From positions 1 through 64,000 of the forward strand of contig NZ_OLMK01000073.1 of NCBI RefSeq assembly GCF_900290235.1: a stretch of DNA of 64,000 nucleotides, in the 5' to 3' direction. This DNA comes from Streptomyces sp. MA5143a. Its GTDB lineage: Bacteria; Actinomycetota; Actinomycetes; Streptomycetales; Streptomycetaceae. This document shows positions 44,637 to 54,025 of the stretch, in pieces. The notes below the pieces were generated by a model. It was given only the letters and a program-made list of their open reading frames with translations, did no database searches and was not told where the DNA came from. The position numbers and the translations under genes are program-made. Positions within the stretch are counted from its first letter, which is position 1. Every line of letters begins with the position of its first letter.

Positions 44637-46403
44637 CTAGAGCTTGTCGATCTTCAGGGTCTCGATGGCCGTCCGGGCGATCTCGCGGCCCTGCTCGGTG
44701 AAGTGCCCCTTGCCCGGATAGTCGATCCACAGCCGGTACGTGTCGCCGTTCTTCGCCCGGTAGTAGAGGACCCGCGCCTCACGCAGGCGCGGCGACTCGC
44801 TGTCGGTGGTCGTGTACACGACGGTGTTCTCGGCGGCCTCGCGCTCCTGGTACGTGGCCTCCTTCGGCTTGCCCCTGGGCGCGGGGTCGTCGGCGATGTC
44901 CCAGGAGTACTCGCCGTCCTTGAGCATGGCCCAGTCGGCGTAGGCCTTGTCCAGGGCGGTGGCCGGGATCTCGTTGTCCTTGTCGTCCGCCTTGATGTCG
45001 CGGTCCACGGCGATCTGGATCAGTCCGCTCGGATCGCTGTACGACGCGTAGGTGTCGTCCGCCTCGTCCGGCTCGTACGTGTCCTTCGTGAAGTCACCGG
45101 GCACGCCGACGCTCGCGGCGACCCTGCCCCCGAGGTCCCGTTGCTTCCAGCCGTCCGGCAGTGGTCCGGCGAAGGGGTCGGCGACGACCAGGTAGGCCGT
45201 GACCGCGGCCGCGACCACCACCGCGGCGAGGCCGGCGAGGGTCCTGGGGCCGAGGCGCGGGCCCTTCCCGGCCGGGGCGGCGATCTGCTGGATCACCTGG
45301 GTGGGCGCCGGGGCCGGCGGGTTCGCGGCGGCCTCCAGGAGTTCACGGACACGGGCGGCGTTCGGGCGGCGCGCCGGGTCCTTCTGCAGCAGGCCGTTGA
45401 TGGCCTCGGCGAGGGGGCCCGTGGCCGACGCGGGCGCGGCGGGCGCGGCGTTGAGGACGGATTGCAACGTCGCGGGCGTGTTGCTGCGCCGGAAGGGTGA
45501 GACCCCTTCCGTGGCGGCGTAGAGGACGACACCGAGCGACCAGAGGTCGGAGGCGGGGCCGGGTCGTTGGCCCAGCACCCGCTCGGGGGCGATGTACTCG
45601 GGGGAGCCGACGAAACCGCCGGTGTCCGTCAGATTGGTCTCGCCCTCGATCTGGGCGATGCCGAAGTCGGTGAGGACGACCCGGTCGTGGCGGCCGAGCA
45701 GGACGTTGTCGGGCTTGACGTCGCGGTGCAGGATGCCCGCCGCGTGCGCGGCCTCCAGCGCGCCGAGCACCTCCAGGCCGATCCTCGCCGCGTCCCGCAC
45801 CCCGAGGGTGCCCTCCTGGAGGGCGTCGCCCAGGGAACGCCCCTGCACCAACTCCATGACGATCCACGGCCGGTCGTCCACGACCGCCACATCGTGCACG
45901 TTCACGACCGCAGGGTGATCGAGCCTGGCCGCGGCCCGTGCCTCGCGGCGCATCCGCTCGTAGGCGTTGGCCCGTTCACGCTCGGGAAGGTGGTCCGGGA
46001 CGCGGGGCTCCTTGACGGCGACCTCCCGGTCCACCGTCTCGTCCTTCGCCCGCCACACCGTGCCCATGCCGCCGTGCCCGAGCTTCGCGAGCAGCCGGTA
46101 GCGACCCGCGATCAGCCGTCCGGTGCCGGGGTCCGGCGCGGGGCGCGCGGGCGGGCCGGGCGGGGCTGAGGGGGCAGGCTGGGGCTGTGCGGCGGGCGAG
46201 GCGGCCGGTGCCGGATGGGACGGCGGGGCGGGCTGCGGCGCCGACTGCCCGGGCTGGGACGGCGGTGTCGGCTGTGGGTGCCGCACGGGCGGCGCCGGCT
46301 GCGCGTACGGGTTGCCGGGGTACGGCACGGCGGGCTGCGGCGGTTGCAGTCCGAAACTCGTCGGCTCGCCGGATCCGTAAGGGGCTCCCCCGTTGCTGCT
46401 CAT
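44637..46403 (-). CDS. membrane Ser/Thr protein kinase
   Basis: 588 aa from the ATG at 46403; a longer ORF upstream has no signal. GATACA lies just before the ATG, so a leaderless start is possible. The first 85 residues are Pro/Gln-rich and disordered. Kinase: LGHGGMG, VAVKEPR, HRDVKPDN, DFGIAQI, APERVLG. A membrane helix (TLAGLAAVVVAAAVTAYLVVADPF) precedes an extracellular domain containing LPDGWKQRDLGG and ending ETLKIDKL. One of five consecutive kinase-type genes, all leftward, which matches the S. coelicolor SCO4775-4779 block as I recall it, containing PkaI. Confidence 0.9.
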   Translation of the reverse strand: MSSNGGAPYGSGEPTSFGLQPPQPAVPYPGNPYAQPAPPVRHPQPTPPSQPGQSAPQPAPPSHPAPAASPAAQPQPAPSAPPGPPARPAPDPGTGRLIAGRYRLLAKLGHGGMGTVWRAKDETVDREVAVKEPRVPDHLPERERANAYERMRREARAAARLDHPAVVNVHDVAVVDDRPWIVMELVQGRSLGDALQEGTLGVRDAARIGLEVLGALEAAHAAGILHRDVKPDNVLLGRHDRVVLTDFGIAQIEGETNLTDTGGFVGSPEYIAPERVLGQRPGPASDLWSLGVVLYAATEGVSPFRRSNTPATLQSVLNAAPAAPASATGPLAEAINGLLQKDPARRPNAARVRELLEAAANPPAPAPTQVIQQIAAPAGKGPRLGPRTLAGLAAVVVAAAVTAYLVVADPFAGPLPDGWKQRDLGGRVAASVGVPGDFTKDTYEPDEADDTYASYSDPSGLIQIAVDRDIKADDKDNEIPATALDKAYADWAMLKDGEYSWDIADDPAPRGKPKEATYQEREAAENTVVYTTTDSESPRLREARVLYYRAKNGDTYRLWIDYPGKGHFTEQGREIARTAIETLKIDKL

Positions 46404-46503
46404 ATGGTCATCTGTATCGCGACAGCCCTCGGGCTTCCAGTCCGGTCGCTTTCCAGTCACAGACCCGTGACGCGAGAAGCCCCTTATTTCCCTTTTACTC
46501 GCC

Positions 46504-48324
46504 TCACGAACCCGTGAAGGTGTCCACCGCGACGTCGAAGTACTCCTTCGCCTCGCTCACCCTCCCGACTGGCGCCGAGACCCACACGTCGTACAGCTTC
46601 CCGTCCTGCTCCCAGCACAGGTCGTACGTGTGCCGGGGGCCCTCCGCCGAGCTGAAGCCGTCCCAGGTGAACTCCCAGAGCGCCGCCGGCCGCCCCTGGT
46701 GCGTCGTCCCGGCCACCCGGCCGTCACGGTAGCCGGGGTTCGTGGAGGGGCCCTTCTCGTGGGCGCGCCGCATCACCGCGACCGGTCCGCCCTCCTCCGC
46801 GTCGTCGACCTTGATGCCGATCCGGATCGACTGCCCCGGCGACATGTAGAAGACCCGCTCCCCCTGCGGCTCCCGGGTGAAGTCGTCCGGCACGGCGAGG
46901 CTGAACCCCCGCTCGTCCCGGGCGAGCCGGTACCCGGAGGGCACCGTCGGCGCCGTGGCCGCCCGTGACCGCGTCACGGTGGGCGTGGCGCCCCCCGACG
47001 AGCCCGAGGACGTCCCCGACGACACGCCCTGCGTCGTCCCGGACGCCGTACCGGAGGTCGCGTCCGAGGCCGTCCCGTCGGTGCCCGGCGTGTCCCGCCC
47101 GTTCGACTGGCCCGCCGAGCCGGACGGCGTGTGCGACGTGCCGGGCGTCCGGGGCGCCGATGTCGTCGGTCTGCCGCCCCCGGGGCCGCCGCCCTCCCCC
47201 AGCAGCAGCGCGGCCGCCGACACGCCGGCCCCGGCCATCGCCGCGACCAGCGCGGCGGCGACCAGGACGCTCCGGGTGGGCTGCGGACGCCGGGGCTCGC
47301 CGGGCTGCTCCCGCAGGGCCGCCGCCCGGTCGTGCGCGGGCCCGCCCGGCTGCCCGGCCTGTTCGGGGTGGTCCCGGTGCCCGGCCTCCGGCGTGTCCTG
47401 GGGGGCGGTCGGCGGGGGCGTGCGCGGCATGTCGCGCCGGGTCGGTGTGTAACCGGTCGAGGTGCGCGGCCCCTTGGGCGGTCTCGGCGTACGGCCGGTC
47501 TCCCGGAACGCGCGCAGCAGCCGCTCCGCCTCCGCCGCGCCGAGCCGCTGGTCGGGGTCGCGCTCCAGCAGGCCGCGGATGACGGGGAGCAGCGGCGCGG
47601 CCTGGGCCGGTGGCCGGATCTCGTCGAAGACGACGGCGTGCAGGATGCCGCCCAACGAGTCGCGGCGGAACGGCGATTCCCCGCTGAGCACGGTGCACAG
47701 CAGCGCGCCCAGCGACCACAGGTCGGATTCCGGCCCGGTGCGGACCCCGGACATCCGTTCCGGCGCGGTGTACTCGGGCGAGCCGACGAAGGACCCGTTC
47801 TCGGTGAGCGTGGTGGCGCCCGCGACCTGGGCGATGCCGAAGTCGGTGAGGACGACCCGGTCGGTGCCCTTCTCCAGCAGGACGTTCGCGGGTTTGAGGT
47901 CGCGGTGCAGGACACCCGCGTCGTGTGCCCGCCGCAGCGCGGCGAGCAGGGCGAGCCCGATCCGGGCCGCCTCCCGCGCGTCGACCGGTCCGTCGGCCGC
48001 GACCCGCTCCGCGAGCGAACCGCCGTCGATGAACTCCATGACGATGTACGGACGTTCGTCCTGCTCGACGACGTCGTGGACGACGATGATGTGCGGGTGG
48101 CCGAGCCGGGCCACCGCCCGGGCCTCCCGCAGGGTGCGTTCACGCAGCTGCCGGGACGTCTCCTCCGGGAGCGAGGGGTCGAGGGCCAGCTCCTTGACCG
48201 CGACACGCCGACCGAGGAGTTCGTCGGTGGCACGCCACACGATGCCCATACCGCCGCGGCCGACCCTGGCCTCCAGCCGGTACCGGCCCGCTATGACGCG
48301 GACGTTCTCCCCCTCGGTCCCCAT
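46504..48324 (-). CDS. membrane Ser/Thr protein kinase
   Basis: 606 aa from the ATG at 48324; ATGs 12-15 nt upstream are also possible. Kinase domain near the N-terminus: VGRGGMG, VAVKEL, HRDLKPAN, DFGIAQV, APERMSG. A Pro/Arg/Gln linker is followed by a helix (VLVAAALVAAMAGAGVSAAALLLG), then about 70 residues of Ser/Thr/Gly stalk with repeated SGT motifs and a beta-rich domain with LWEFTWDGFSS and a C-terminal helix. The LWEFTW motif recurs in the next kinase, so the outer domains are homologous. Confidence 0.9.
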   Translation of the reverse strand: MGTEGENVRVIAGRYRLEARVGRGGMGIVWRATDELLGRRVAVKELALDPSLPEETSRQLRERTLREARAVARLGHPHIIVVHDVVEQDERPYIVMEFIDGGSLAERVAADGPVDAREAARIGLALLAALRRAHDAGVLHRDLKPANVLLEKGTDRVVLTDFGIAQVAGATTLTENGSFVGSPEYTAPERMSGVRTGPESDLWSLGALLCTVLSGESPFRRDSLGGILHAVVFDEIRPPAQAAPLLPVIRGLLERDPDQRLGAAEAERLLRAFRETGRTPRPPKGPRTSTGYTPTRRDMPRTPPPTAPQDTPEAGHRDHPEQAGQPGGPAHDRAAALREQPGEPRRPQPTRSVLVAAALVAAMAGAGVSAAALLLGEGGGPGGGRPTTSAPRTPGTSHTPSGSAGQSNGRDTPGTDGTASDATSGTASGTTQGVSSGTSSGSSGGATPTVTRSRAATAPTVPSGYRLARDERGFSLAVPDDFTREPQGERVFYMSPGQSIRIGIKVDDAEEGGPVAVMRRAHEKGPSTNPGYRDGRVAGTTHQGRPAALWEFTWDGFSSAEGPRHTYDLCWEQDGKLYDVWVSAPVGRVSEAKEYFDVAVDTFTGS

Positions 48325-48545
48325 GCGCCCCATCATGCCGCACCGGACCGAAACCCTCCGGTGCCGCGGGACAGGGCTGGCCGACAAGCGACGTACGCGC
48401 GTCGCGCGAGCGCCGCGTATGCGCCACGCGCGGGCCCCGGCCCCGGGGCGGGCCGACGCGCTGTCACGTCCGCCACCGCGCCTGAGGCGCCGCCCACTTC
48501 CCCTGGCCGGGCCGCCGAGGTCGGCCTACGCCGGTGTCCCTCCGG

Positions 48546-50597
48546 TCACTTGCGTGCCTCGCGCCAACTGCGCAGCACCGTGTCGAACTGTTGGCGCGCG
48601 GTGTCCCAGTCGGCGGCGGGCGAGGACATGTAGATCGTGTACTCGACGCCGTCGCGGGCGAGGTACGTCTGCTCGATCGCCCGGCGCGGGCCGGGGAAGT
48701 CGGTGTCCTGGGCCGCGTTCCAGGTGAATTCCCAGAGCGAGCCCGGACGGTCGCGGTAGAGGTTCTTCTTCAGGCCCACCTGCCGGTACGCGGGGAGCCG
48801 GTCCTTCACCTGTTCCTCCAGGTCGAGCTGGTGGTGGTACGGGCTGTCGAAGTCCGGGGAGCCGTCGACCGCCACCCGCAGGAAGTGCTCGCCGCCGTCC
48901 GGTGTGTAGTCGATCTGAGCGTCCTGCACCCGGCGCTTCCATCCCTCGGGCAGGGCGAGGCTGAACCCCTCCGGGTCCTCGACGCGAACCCATCCCTCGG
49001 GGACGCCGTCCGTCGCCGGCTGTCCCTGGCCCGTGGTCGTACCGCCGGTCCCGGCCGTCGTACCGGCCGTGGCCGAGGTGTTCTCCGTCCGCCACTCGTC
49101 CGCGTAGTACATCGCGGCGGCGCCACCGCCGCCGATGAGCGCGGCCAGCAGGGCGACGAGGGCGACGGTACGACCGCGTCCGCGCCGCGTGGCGCCTCCG
49201 GGCGCGGGGGCGTGGCCGGGGGCGTGGCCGAGCATCTGGCCGCCGGGAGGGAAGCCGGTCGCGGGCGTGGCGGAGTGGACGAAGCCGCCGGGCCCACCGC
49301 CGTGGGGCCCGTGGGGCCCGTGGGGCCCACCGTACGCAGGGGCGGAATGGGCGCCGCTGGCTCCACCCTCACGCACCCCGTAGGGACCGACGCCTTCGCC
49401 CGGCCCCCCATGCGCCCCTCGAACGCCGCCTCCGGATCCCCCATCGGCTGCGCGAGAGCCACTCGCGGCCCAACCGTCCGCCCCATGCGAACCACTGCCG
49501 GCCCAGCCATCGGCCCCACGCGAACCGCTCGCTGGCCGACCATCAGTCCCCCGCGAGCCACTGCCGGACCAGCCGTCCGCCCCGCGAGAGCGGCTCGCGG
49601 ACCCGGAGTCCGTGTCAGGCACTCCGTCCGTCTCGCTCGCCGCGTCCCGGCCACGCCGACCGGAATCCGTACCGGCCGCACCAGCCGCCCCAGCCGCCTC
49701 CGCCGTGTCCTCCGCCCCCGCCGTGCCCGCAGCCTGCTGCCGTGTGGCCACGTACGCCTCGGCGACGCGCGGCCGTCGGCCCTCCGCGGCCTCCGCGAGC
49801 ATCAGTTCGGCGTCCTGCGCACCCGGCCGTACGGCGGGGTCCTTGCACAACAGCGCGGCGATGACGGGGCCGAGCGGGCCCGCCGCCACCGGTTCGGCGG
49901 CCTCCTCGCTCACCACGGCCTGCATGGTGGTGAGCGGGGTCGTGCGCCGGAACGGCGACTTGCCCTCCACCGCCGTGTACAGCGTGGCGCCCAGCGACCA
50001 GAGGTCCGACGCGGGCCCGGGGTCATGGCCGCGCACCCGCTCGGGCGCGATGTAGTCGACCGAGCCGACGATCTCCCCGGTGCGGGTGATCGTCGTGTCG
50101 CCCTCGACCTGGGCGATGCCGAAGTCGGTCAGCAGGACCCGGCCGTCCTCGGCGAGCAGGACGTTGCCGGGCTTCACGTCACGGTGCAGCACACCGGCCT
50201 GGTGGGCGGCGCGCAGCGCGCGCAGCACCCACATGCCGATCCGGGCGGCCTCCCGCGCCTCGACGCGGCCCTGTTCCCTGACCGCGTCGGCGAGCGAGAG
50301 CCCTTCGACCAACTCCATGACGATCCACGGCCGGTTGTCGTGCTCCAGCACGTCGTGCACGGTGACGACGGCCGAGTGGTTGATCCGTGCCGCCGCGCGC
50401 GCCTCCGCCCGGGTCCGCGCCAGCAGGACGGCCTGCTCGTTCTCCGAGACGTACAGCGCGGCCGTCAACTCCTTGACCGCGACGGCCCGGTGCAGCACCT
50501 CGTCCCGGGCACGCCACACCCGGCCCATGCCGCCGCTGCCGATGACGTCGACGAGACGGTAGCGCTCGGCGATGAGCCGGCCCTGCATCTGATTCAC
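48546..50597 (-). CDS. membrane Ser/Thr protein kinase with repeat-rich linker
   Basis: 683 aa from a GTG at 50597; the TTG 12 nt upstream is less likely. Kinase: IGSGGMG, VAVKEL, HRDVKPGN, DFGIAQV, APERVRG. From about residue 330 to 400 there are about five copies of an 11-residue unit close to GSGSRGADGWA (repeat DNA at about 49430-49600), then more Gly-rich sequence. A helix (TVALVALLAALIGGGGAAAMYYA) leads to an outer domain with LPEGWKRRV and LWEFTWNAAQ. The linker is probably an intracellular disordered spacer that could carry phosphorylation sites. Confidence 0.9.
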   Translation of the reverse strand: MNQMQGRLIAERYRLVDVIGSGGMGRVWRARDEVLHRAVAVKELTAALYVSENEQAVLLARTRAEARAAARINHSAVVTVHDVLEHDNRPWIVMELVEGLSLADAVREQGRVEAREAARIGMWVLRALRAAHQAGVLHRDVKPGNVLLAEDGRVLLTDFGIAQVEGDTTITRTGEIVGSVDYIAPERVRGHDPGPASDLWSLGATLYTAVEGKSPFRRTTPLTTMQAVVSEEAAEPVAAGPLGPVIAALLCKDPAVRPGAQDAELMLAEAAEGRRPRVAEAYVATRQQAAGTAGAEDTAEAAGAAGAAGTDSGRRGRDAASETDGVPDTDSGSASRSRGADGWSGSGSRGTDGRPASGSRGADGWAGSGSHGADGWAASGSRAADGGSGGGVRGAHGGPGEGVGPYGVREGGASGAHSAPAYGGPHGPHGPHGGGPGGFVHSATPATGFPPGGQMLGHAPGHAPAPGGATRRGRGRTVALVALLAALIGGGGAAAMYYADEWRTENTSATAGTTAGTGGTTTGQGQPATDGVPEGWVRVEDPEGFSLALPEGWKRRVQDAQIDYTPDGGEHFLRVAVDGSPDFDSPYHHQLDLEEQVKDRLPAYRQVGLKKNLYRDRPGSLWEFTWNAAQDTDFPGPRRAIEQTYLARDGVEYTIYMSSPAADWDTARQQFDTVLRSWREARK

Positions 50598-50809
50598 GTT
50601 GCCCCGCAATGCTCTTGACAGGGTCAGGTTAAGGAGCGGTGCTCCCCCCGGGAAACCGGCACGGCGTCACAGGGACAGCACTGTGACGGTTCTCGCTTCC
50701 GCGAGCGGAGCGCAACCTTCCGCCGCCCTCGCGGTTCGGCCTCCCCACTCCCCGCCGCGGCAGGGTCAGCCGTCCCCGCCGAGCGGGGTCGACTCCCCGT
50801 GAAGGGGGG

Positions 50810-53515
50810 TCAGCCGGACACCCGGTAGGTGTCCGCGGCCTGCTCGTACAGCCGTGTCACCTCGTCCCGCTCGGCCTCCGGCCCGCGCACCTGCACCACG
50901 TGGTACTTGCCGTCGAGGAGTATCGCGAGATTCCGCACGAACACACCGCGTCCCTGGCTGTCCTGCCAGGTGAACTGCCCCTCGGCCATGGTGACCCCGC
51001 CGACCTCGACCAGCCGCATGCCGCCGGAGGTGGCCCACGTGGAGTCGCGGAACGGCTGGAGTTCGCGCTCACCCTCCCGCTGGTACTTCAGCGGATCGCT
51101 GCCGTACGTCGCCGTGCTGTCCCGGCCGGGTACGACGATCAGCTCGAAGCTTCCCCGTGAGTAGACGACCTGGCCGCGACCGTTCTTGGGGCTGCGGTCC
51201 CAGCCGGTGGCGACGGCGACCTGGAAGCCCTCGGCGTCCTTGCGCAGGGTGAAGCCCTGGGCGACCTCGGGGCCGCCGGTTTGGGTCTGCTCCGAACCGG
51301 ACGACTCCGACGGGCTCGCCTGCCCTTCCCCCTCCTCGCCCCCGTCGGGTGAACTGGAGTTCTGGTCGGGTCGGGACTGGCTGCTGGCCTCCGGCGCGGC
51401 ACTCGGCTGTCCGGCCGCGTCGCTGCGGCCGCCGTTGCTCACGCCGTCGCTGCTCGGCTCGGCCTTCGGCATGAACACCATGGCGTACGCGACCGCCGCG
51501 GCCAGCGCGAGCAGGATCAGCAGGAGCAGGGTGCGGCCGAGCTTCCGGGGCTGCGGGGGCTTCTCCTGGTGGGCGCGCCGGTGGCGGGCGTGGGCGCTGG
51601 TCGCGGGCACTTTGGCGCGGCGCCTGCGGACGAGTTCGCCGCGCCGCCGGACGATGGGCAGCCGGCTCGCGTTCACGGGCGGCGCGGCGACGACATGGGT
51701 GCCGGCCTCGGGCTCCGGCGCCGACCGCACGAGGGAGCGCAGCCAGCCCCGCAGCTCCTCGAAGTCCAGTCGCTCGGTGGGGTCCTGACGCAGCAGCGAC
51801 TCCACGACGGGGCGCAGCGGTCCGCACTCCTCGGCGAAGGCGGGCGGTTCCGAGCACACCATCTCGACGAGCTCGGCGGTGTTCTCCTCCGGGTACGGGG
51901 CGTGCCCCTGCACCGCGCGGAACAGCAGCGCGCCCAGCGCCCACAGGTCCGTCGCGGGTCCGATCGGAGCCGCCAGCTGCCAGTTCTCGTGCACCGGTCC
52001 GGCCTGTTCCGGCGCCCAGCGCTCGGTGACCGGTCCCACCACCGCCATCCGCGCCTGCCGCGCCCGCTCGGCGGCGAGCGCCGTGGCGGGTCCCCGTCCG
52101 GGCGCCGCCCCGGCGGCACGGTCCCAGGGCGTGGCGTCCGTGGTTCCGGCGGGCACCGCCATGTCGTTCGTCGCAGCGCCGTCGGGGTGTGCGTCGCGCG
52201 GGGCCGGGTGGTTCCGTCCGTCGGTGCCGGGCGCGGGCACGCCGCCGCGGGGCTGTGCGCCGTGCCAGGCGGTCGTCGTGCCGCGGCCCGCGCGGACGCC
52301 GTACGGATCGGCGATCTGGCCGGGGGGGACGGGGCTCGTCGCCAGTCCGGGGGCGAGGCCGTCCTCGCGGCCGGTGGCCGGGGGCGCCGTGCCGTCGTGG
52401 GCCGCGCCGGGCGCCGGGCGCTGGGCGGGCAGCCCGCCGCCGGGGCCGCCGCGCCGGTCGTCCTGGACGCGGGCCGCCGCGCGGGCGCCCGCCCGGTACG
52501 CCGCGATGGCGCCCGCCCGTGCCGCCCGGACGTCACCGCCGGCCTCCAGGGCGCGCTGCCCTTCCGAGGGGTCGGTGACCGCTCTCGCCTCGATCGCGGC
52601 CCGACGCGCCGCCTCCGGGTCCCCGGCCGCGCCACCGGCCCCGCCGCCGAGGGCGGGACCGCCGTACGCGCCGCCCGTCAGGGCGCCACCGGGCGCCGAC
52701 ACCCCGCGCGCGCCTGCACCGCCGCCCCCGAGCGCCCCCGGAACCGGACGGGCACCGCCGACACCACCGGGCCCCACCGCTCCCGCGGCTCCGCCCTGAC
52801 CGACCCCGGCCGCACCAGGGCCACGCCCCCCCGGAACGACCGGCCCTGCGCCCGTCGCGCCCGGATCATCGCCCGGCGTGCCGGGATGGTCCTCGAAGTC
52901 CCGTACGGGCACCGGGTCGTACCCGCACAGGGCCTCCTCGGCGGCCCCGACCGCGAGCCCTGTGAGCATGACGCGGCCGTCGTCGCAGACCAGCACCGTC
53001 CGTTCGGTGATGTTGCGGTGCACCCAGCCGTGGGCGTGCAGCGCCCGCAGCGCGGTGAGCACGTCGGAGGCGACCTCGGCCGCCCGGTACGGGGTCAGCG
53101 GCTGGTCCGCCAGCAGCGCCGCGAGCGGCCGCGCCGGCACCAGTTCGCTCACTATCCACAGCGAACCGCCCTCGGCGAACACGTCGAAGACCTGGTCGAG
53201 CCGTGGGTGGTCGGGGATCTGCGCGGCGGCCTGCGCGGCCTCGATCGCCCGCCGTACGGCCGGGTCGGCGGCCCCTCGCGTGGTGCGCGCCGCACCCCGG
53301 CGCGCCCCGCGGTCCCGGGCCACGTACCCCTCGGGCAGGCCGTCCGCGTCGAGCACCTCGGCCTCGACGACCTCGGGCAACGGCACCTGCCGTACGAGCA
53401 CTTCCTGGCCGCTGTAGGTGTCGAAGGCCCGGCTCTCGGCGAACTCGTAGTCGTCGGTGGGCGGCAGCGGCAGGCGGTAACGGTCCGTGAGTACTCGTCC
53501 CGCGTATTCGTCCAC
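50810..53515 (-). CDS. membrane pseudokinase of the Ser/Thr kinase cluster
   Basis: 901 aa, the largest of the cluster, from a GTG with GGGAGGGC upstream. A kinase-like fold is visible but key residues are lost: no glycine loop (DDYEFAESRAFDTYSG), Arg42 for the ATP-binding Lys (VLVRQV), HRN (166-168) for HRD, and LTGLAVG (184-190) for DFG. The APE-type segment (ERWAPEQ) and helical lobe return only after a Gly/Ala/Arg-rich insertion of roughly 270 residues. One helix (TLLLLILLALAAAVAYAMVFM, about 670) and an outer domain (EGQFTWQDSQG) match the neighbours. It is probably a regulatory or scaffold protein. Confidence 0.85.
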   Translation of the reverse strand: MDEYAGRVLTDRYRLPLPPTDDYEFAESRAFDTYSGQEVLVRQVPLPEVVEAEVLDADGLPEGYVARDRGARRGAARTTRGAADPAVRRAIEAAQAAAQIPDHPRLDQVFDVFAEGGSLWIVSELVPARPLAALLADQPLTPYRAAEVASDVLTALRALHAHGWVHRNITERTVLVCDDGRVMLTGLAVGAAEEALCGYDPVPVRDFEDHPGTPGDDPGATGAGPVVPGGRGPGAAGVGQGGAAGAVGPGGVGGARPVPGALGGGGAGARGVSAPGGALTGGAYGGPALGGGAGGAAGDPEAARRAAIEARAVTDPSEGQRALEAGGDVRAARAGAIAAYRAGARAAARVQDDRRGGPGGGLPAQRPAPGAAHDGTAPPATGREDGLAPGLATSPVPPGQIADPYGVRAGRGTTTAWHGAQPRGGVPAPGTDGRNHPAPRDAHPDGAATNDMAVPAGTTDATPWDRAAGAAPGRGPATALAAERARQARMAVVGPVTERWAPEQAGPVHENWQLAAPIGPATDLWALGALLFRAVQGHAPYPEENTAELVEMVCSEPPAFAEECGPLRPVVESLLRQDPTERLDFEELRGWLRSLVRSAPEPEAGTHVVAAPPVNASRLPIVRRRGELVRRRRAKVPATSAHARHRRAHQEKPPQPRKLGRTLLLLILLALAAAVAYAMVFMPKAEPSSDGVSNGGRSDAAGQPSAAPEASSQSRPDQNSSSPDGGEEGEGQASPSESSGSEQTQTGGPEVAQGFTLRKDAEGFQVAVATGWDRSPKNGRGQVVYSRGSFELIVVPGRDSTATYGSDPLKYQREGERELQPFRDSTWATSGGMRLVEVGGVTMAEGQFTWQDSQGRGVFVRNLAILLDGKYHVVQVRGPEAERDEVTRLYEQAADTYRVSG

Positions 53516-54025
53516 GATGCCCTCCCCCGACCGTTTGGTTGGTCAAATTCGTTCGTCCGGCGGCCCGTTCCGTGCTGGATGCGTACGGTCCGCAGCCATT
53601 CACGATACGTGCCTGAGGCAACCCGCATTGAGGGGATGCGATATCTCACCCGTCTCGAATGCGCTCGAACGCCCTCGATCTTCCCCGGAACACCCGTCCC
53701 CGAACTCACCGGGCGGGCACAACTCCCCCGGCGGACCTCGCATCGGAGGAGCTCACACCACCCCGTGCCCCCGCACGCCCCCGCACGGCGCGCCGGGCCG
53801 GAGCGGCATCCTCACGGCTCCATAACGAGATGGGCACCGGCGCACAACAGCCGCGCCGCCCCGCCCGAACCCCCGTGGACGTACACCCGAACCCCTCGTC
53901 CACGGGCGCCGCGGCCGCCCGGCGCGCCGCGGACTCACGTCATCACACGCACCCCGCCGGCCGCGTCCCGCGTGCCTCGGAGCGCCTCCCGCGCGCCGAC
54001 CGGTGCCCCGGAGCCTTCCGGAGCC
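53516..54025. other. 510-bp region between pseudokinase and last kinase gene
   Basis: No gene seen. It must contain the promoter of the pseudokinase gene. ORFs in both directions are Arg/Pro-rich shadows without signals. Confidence 0.45.
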
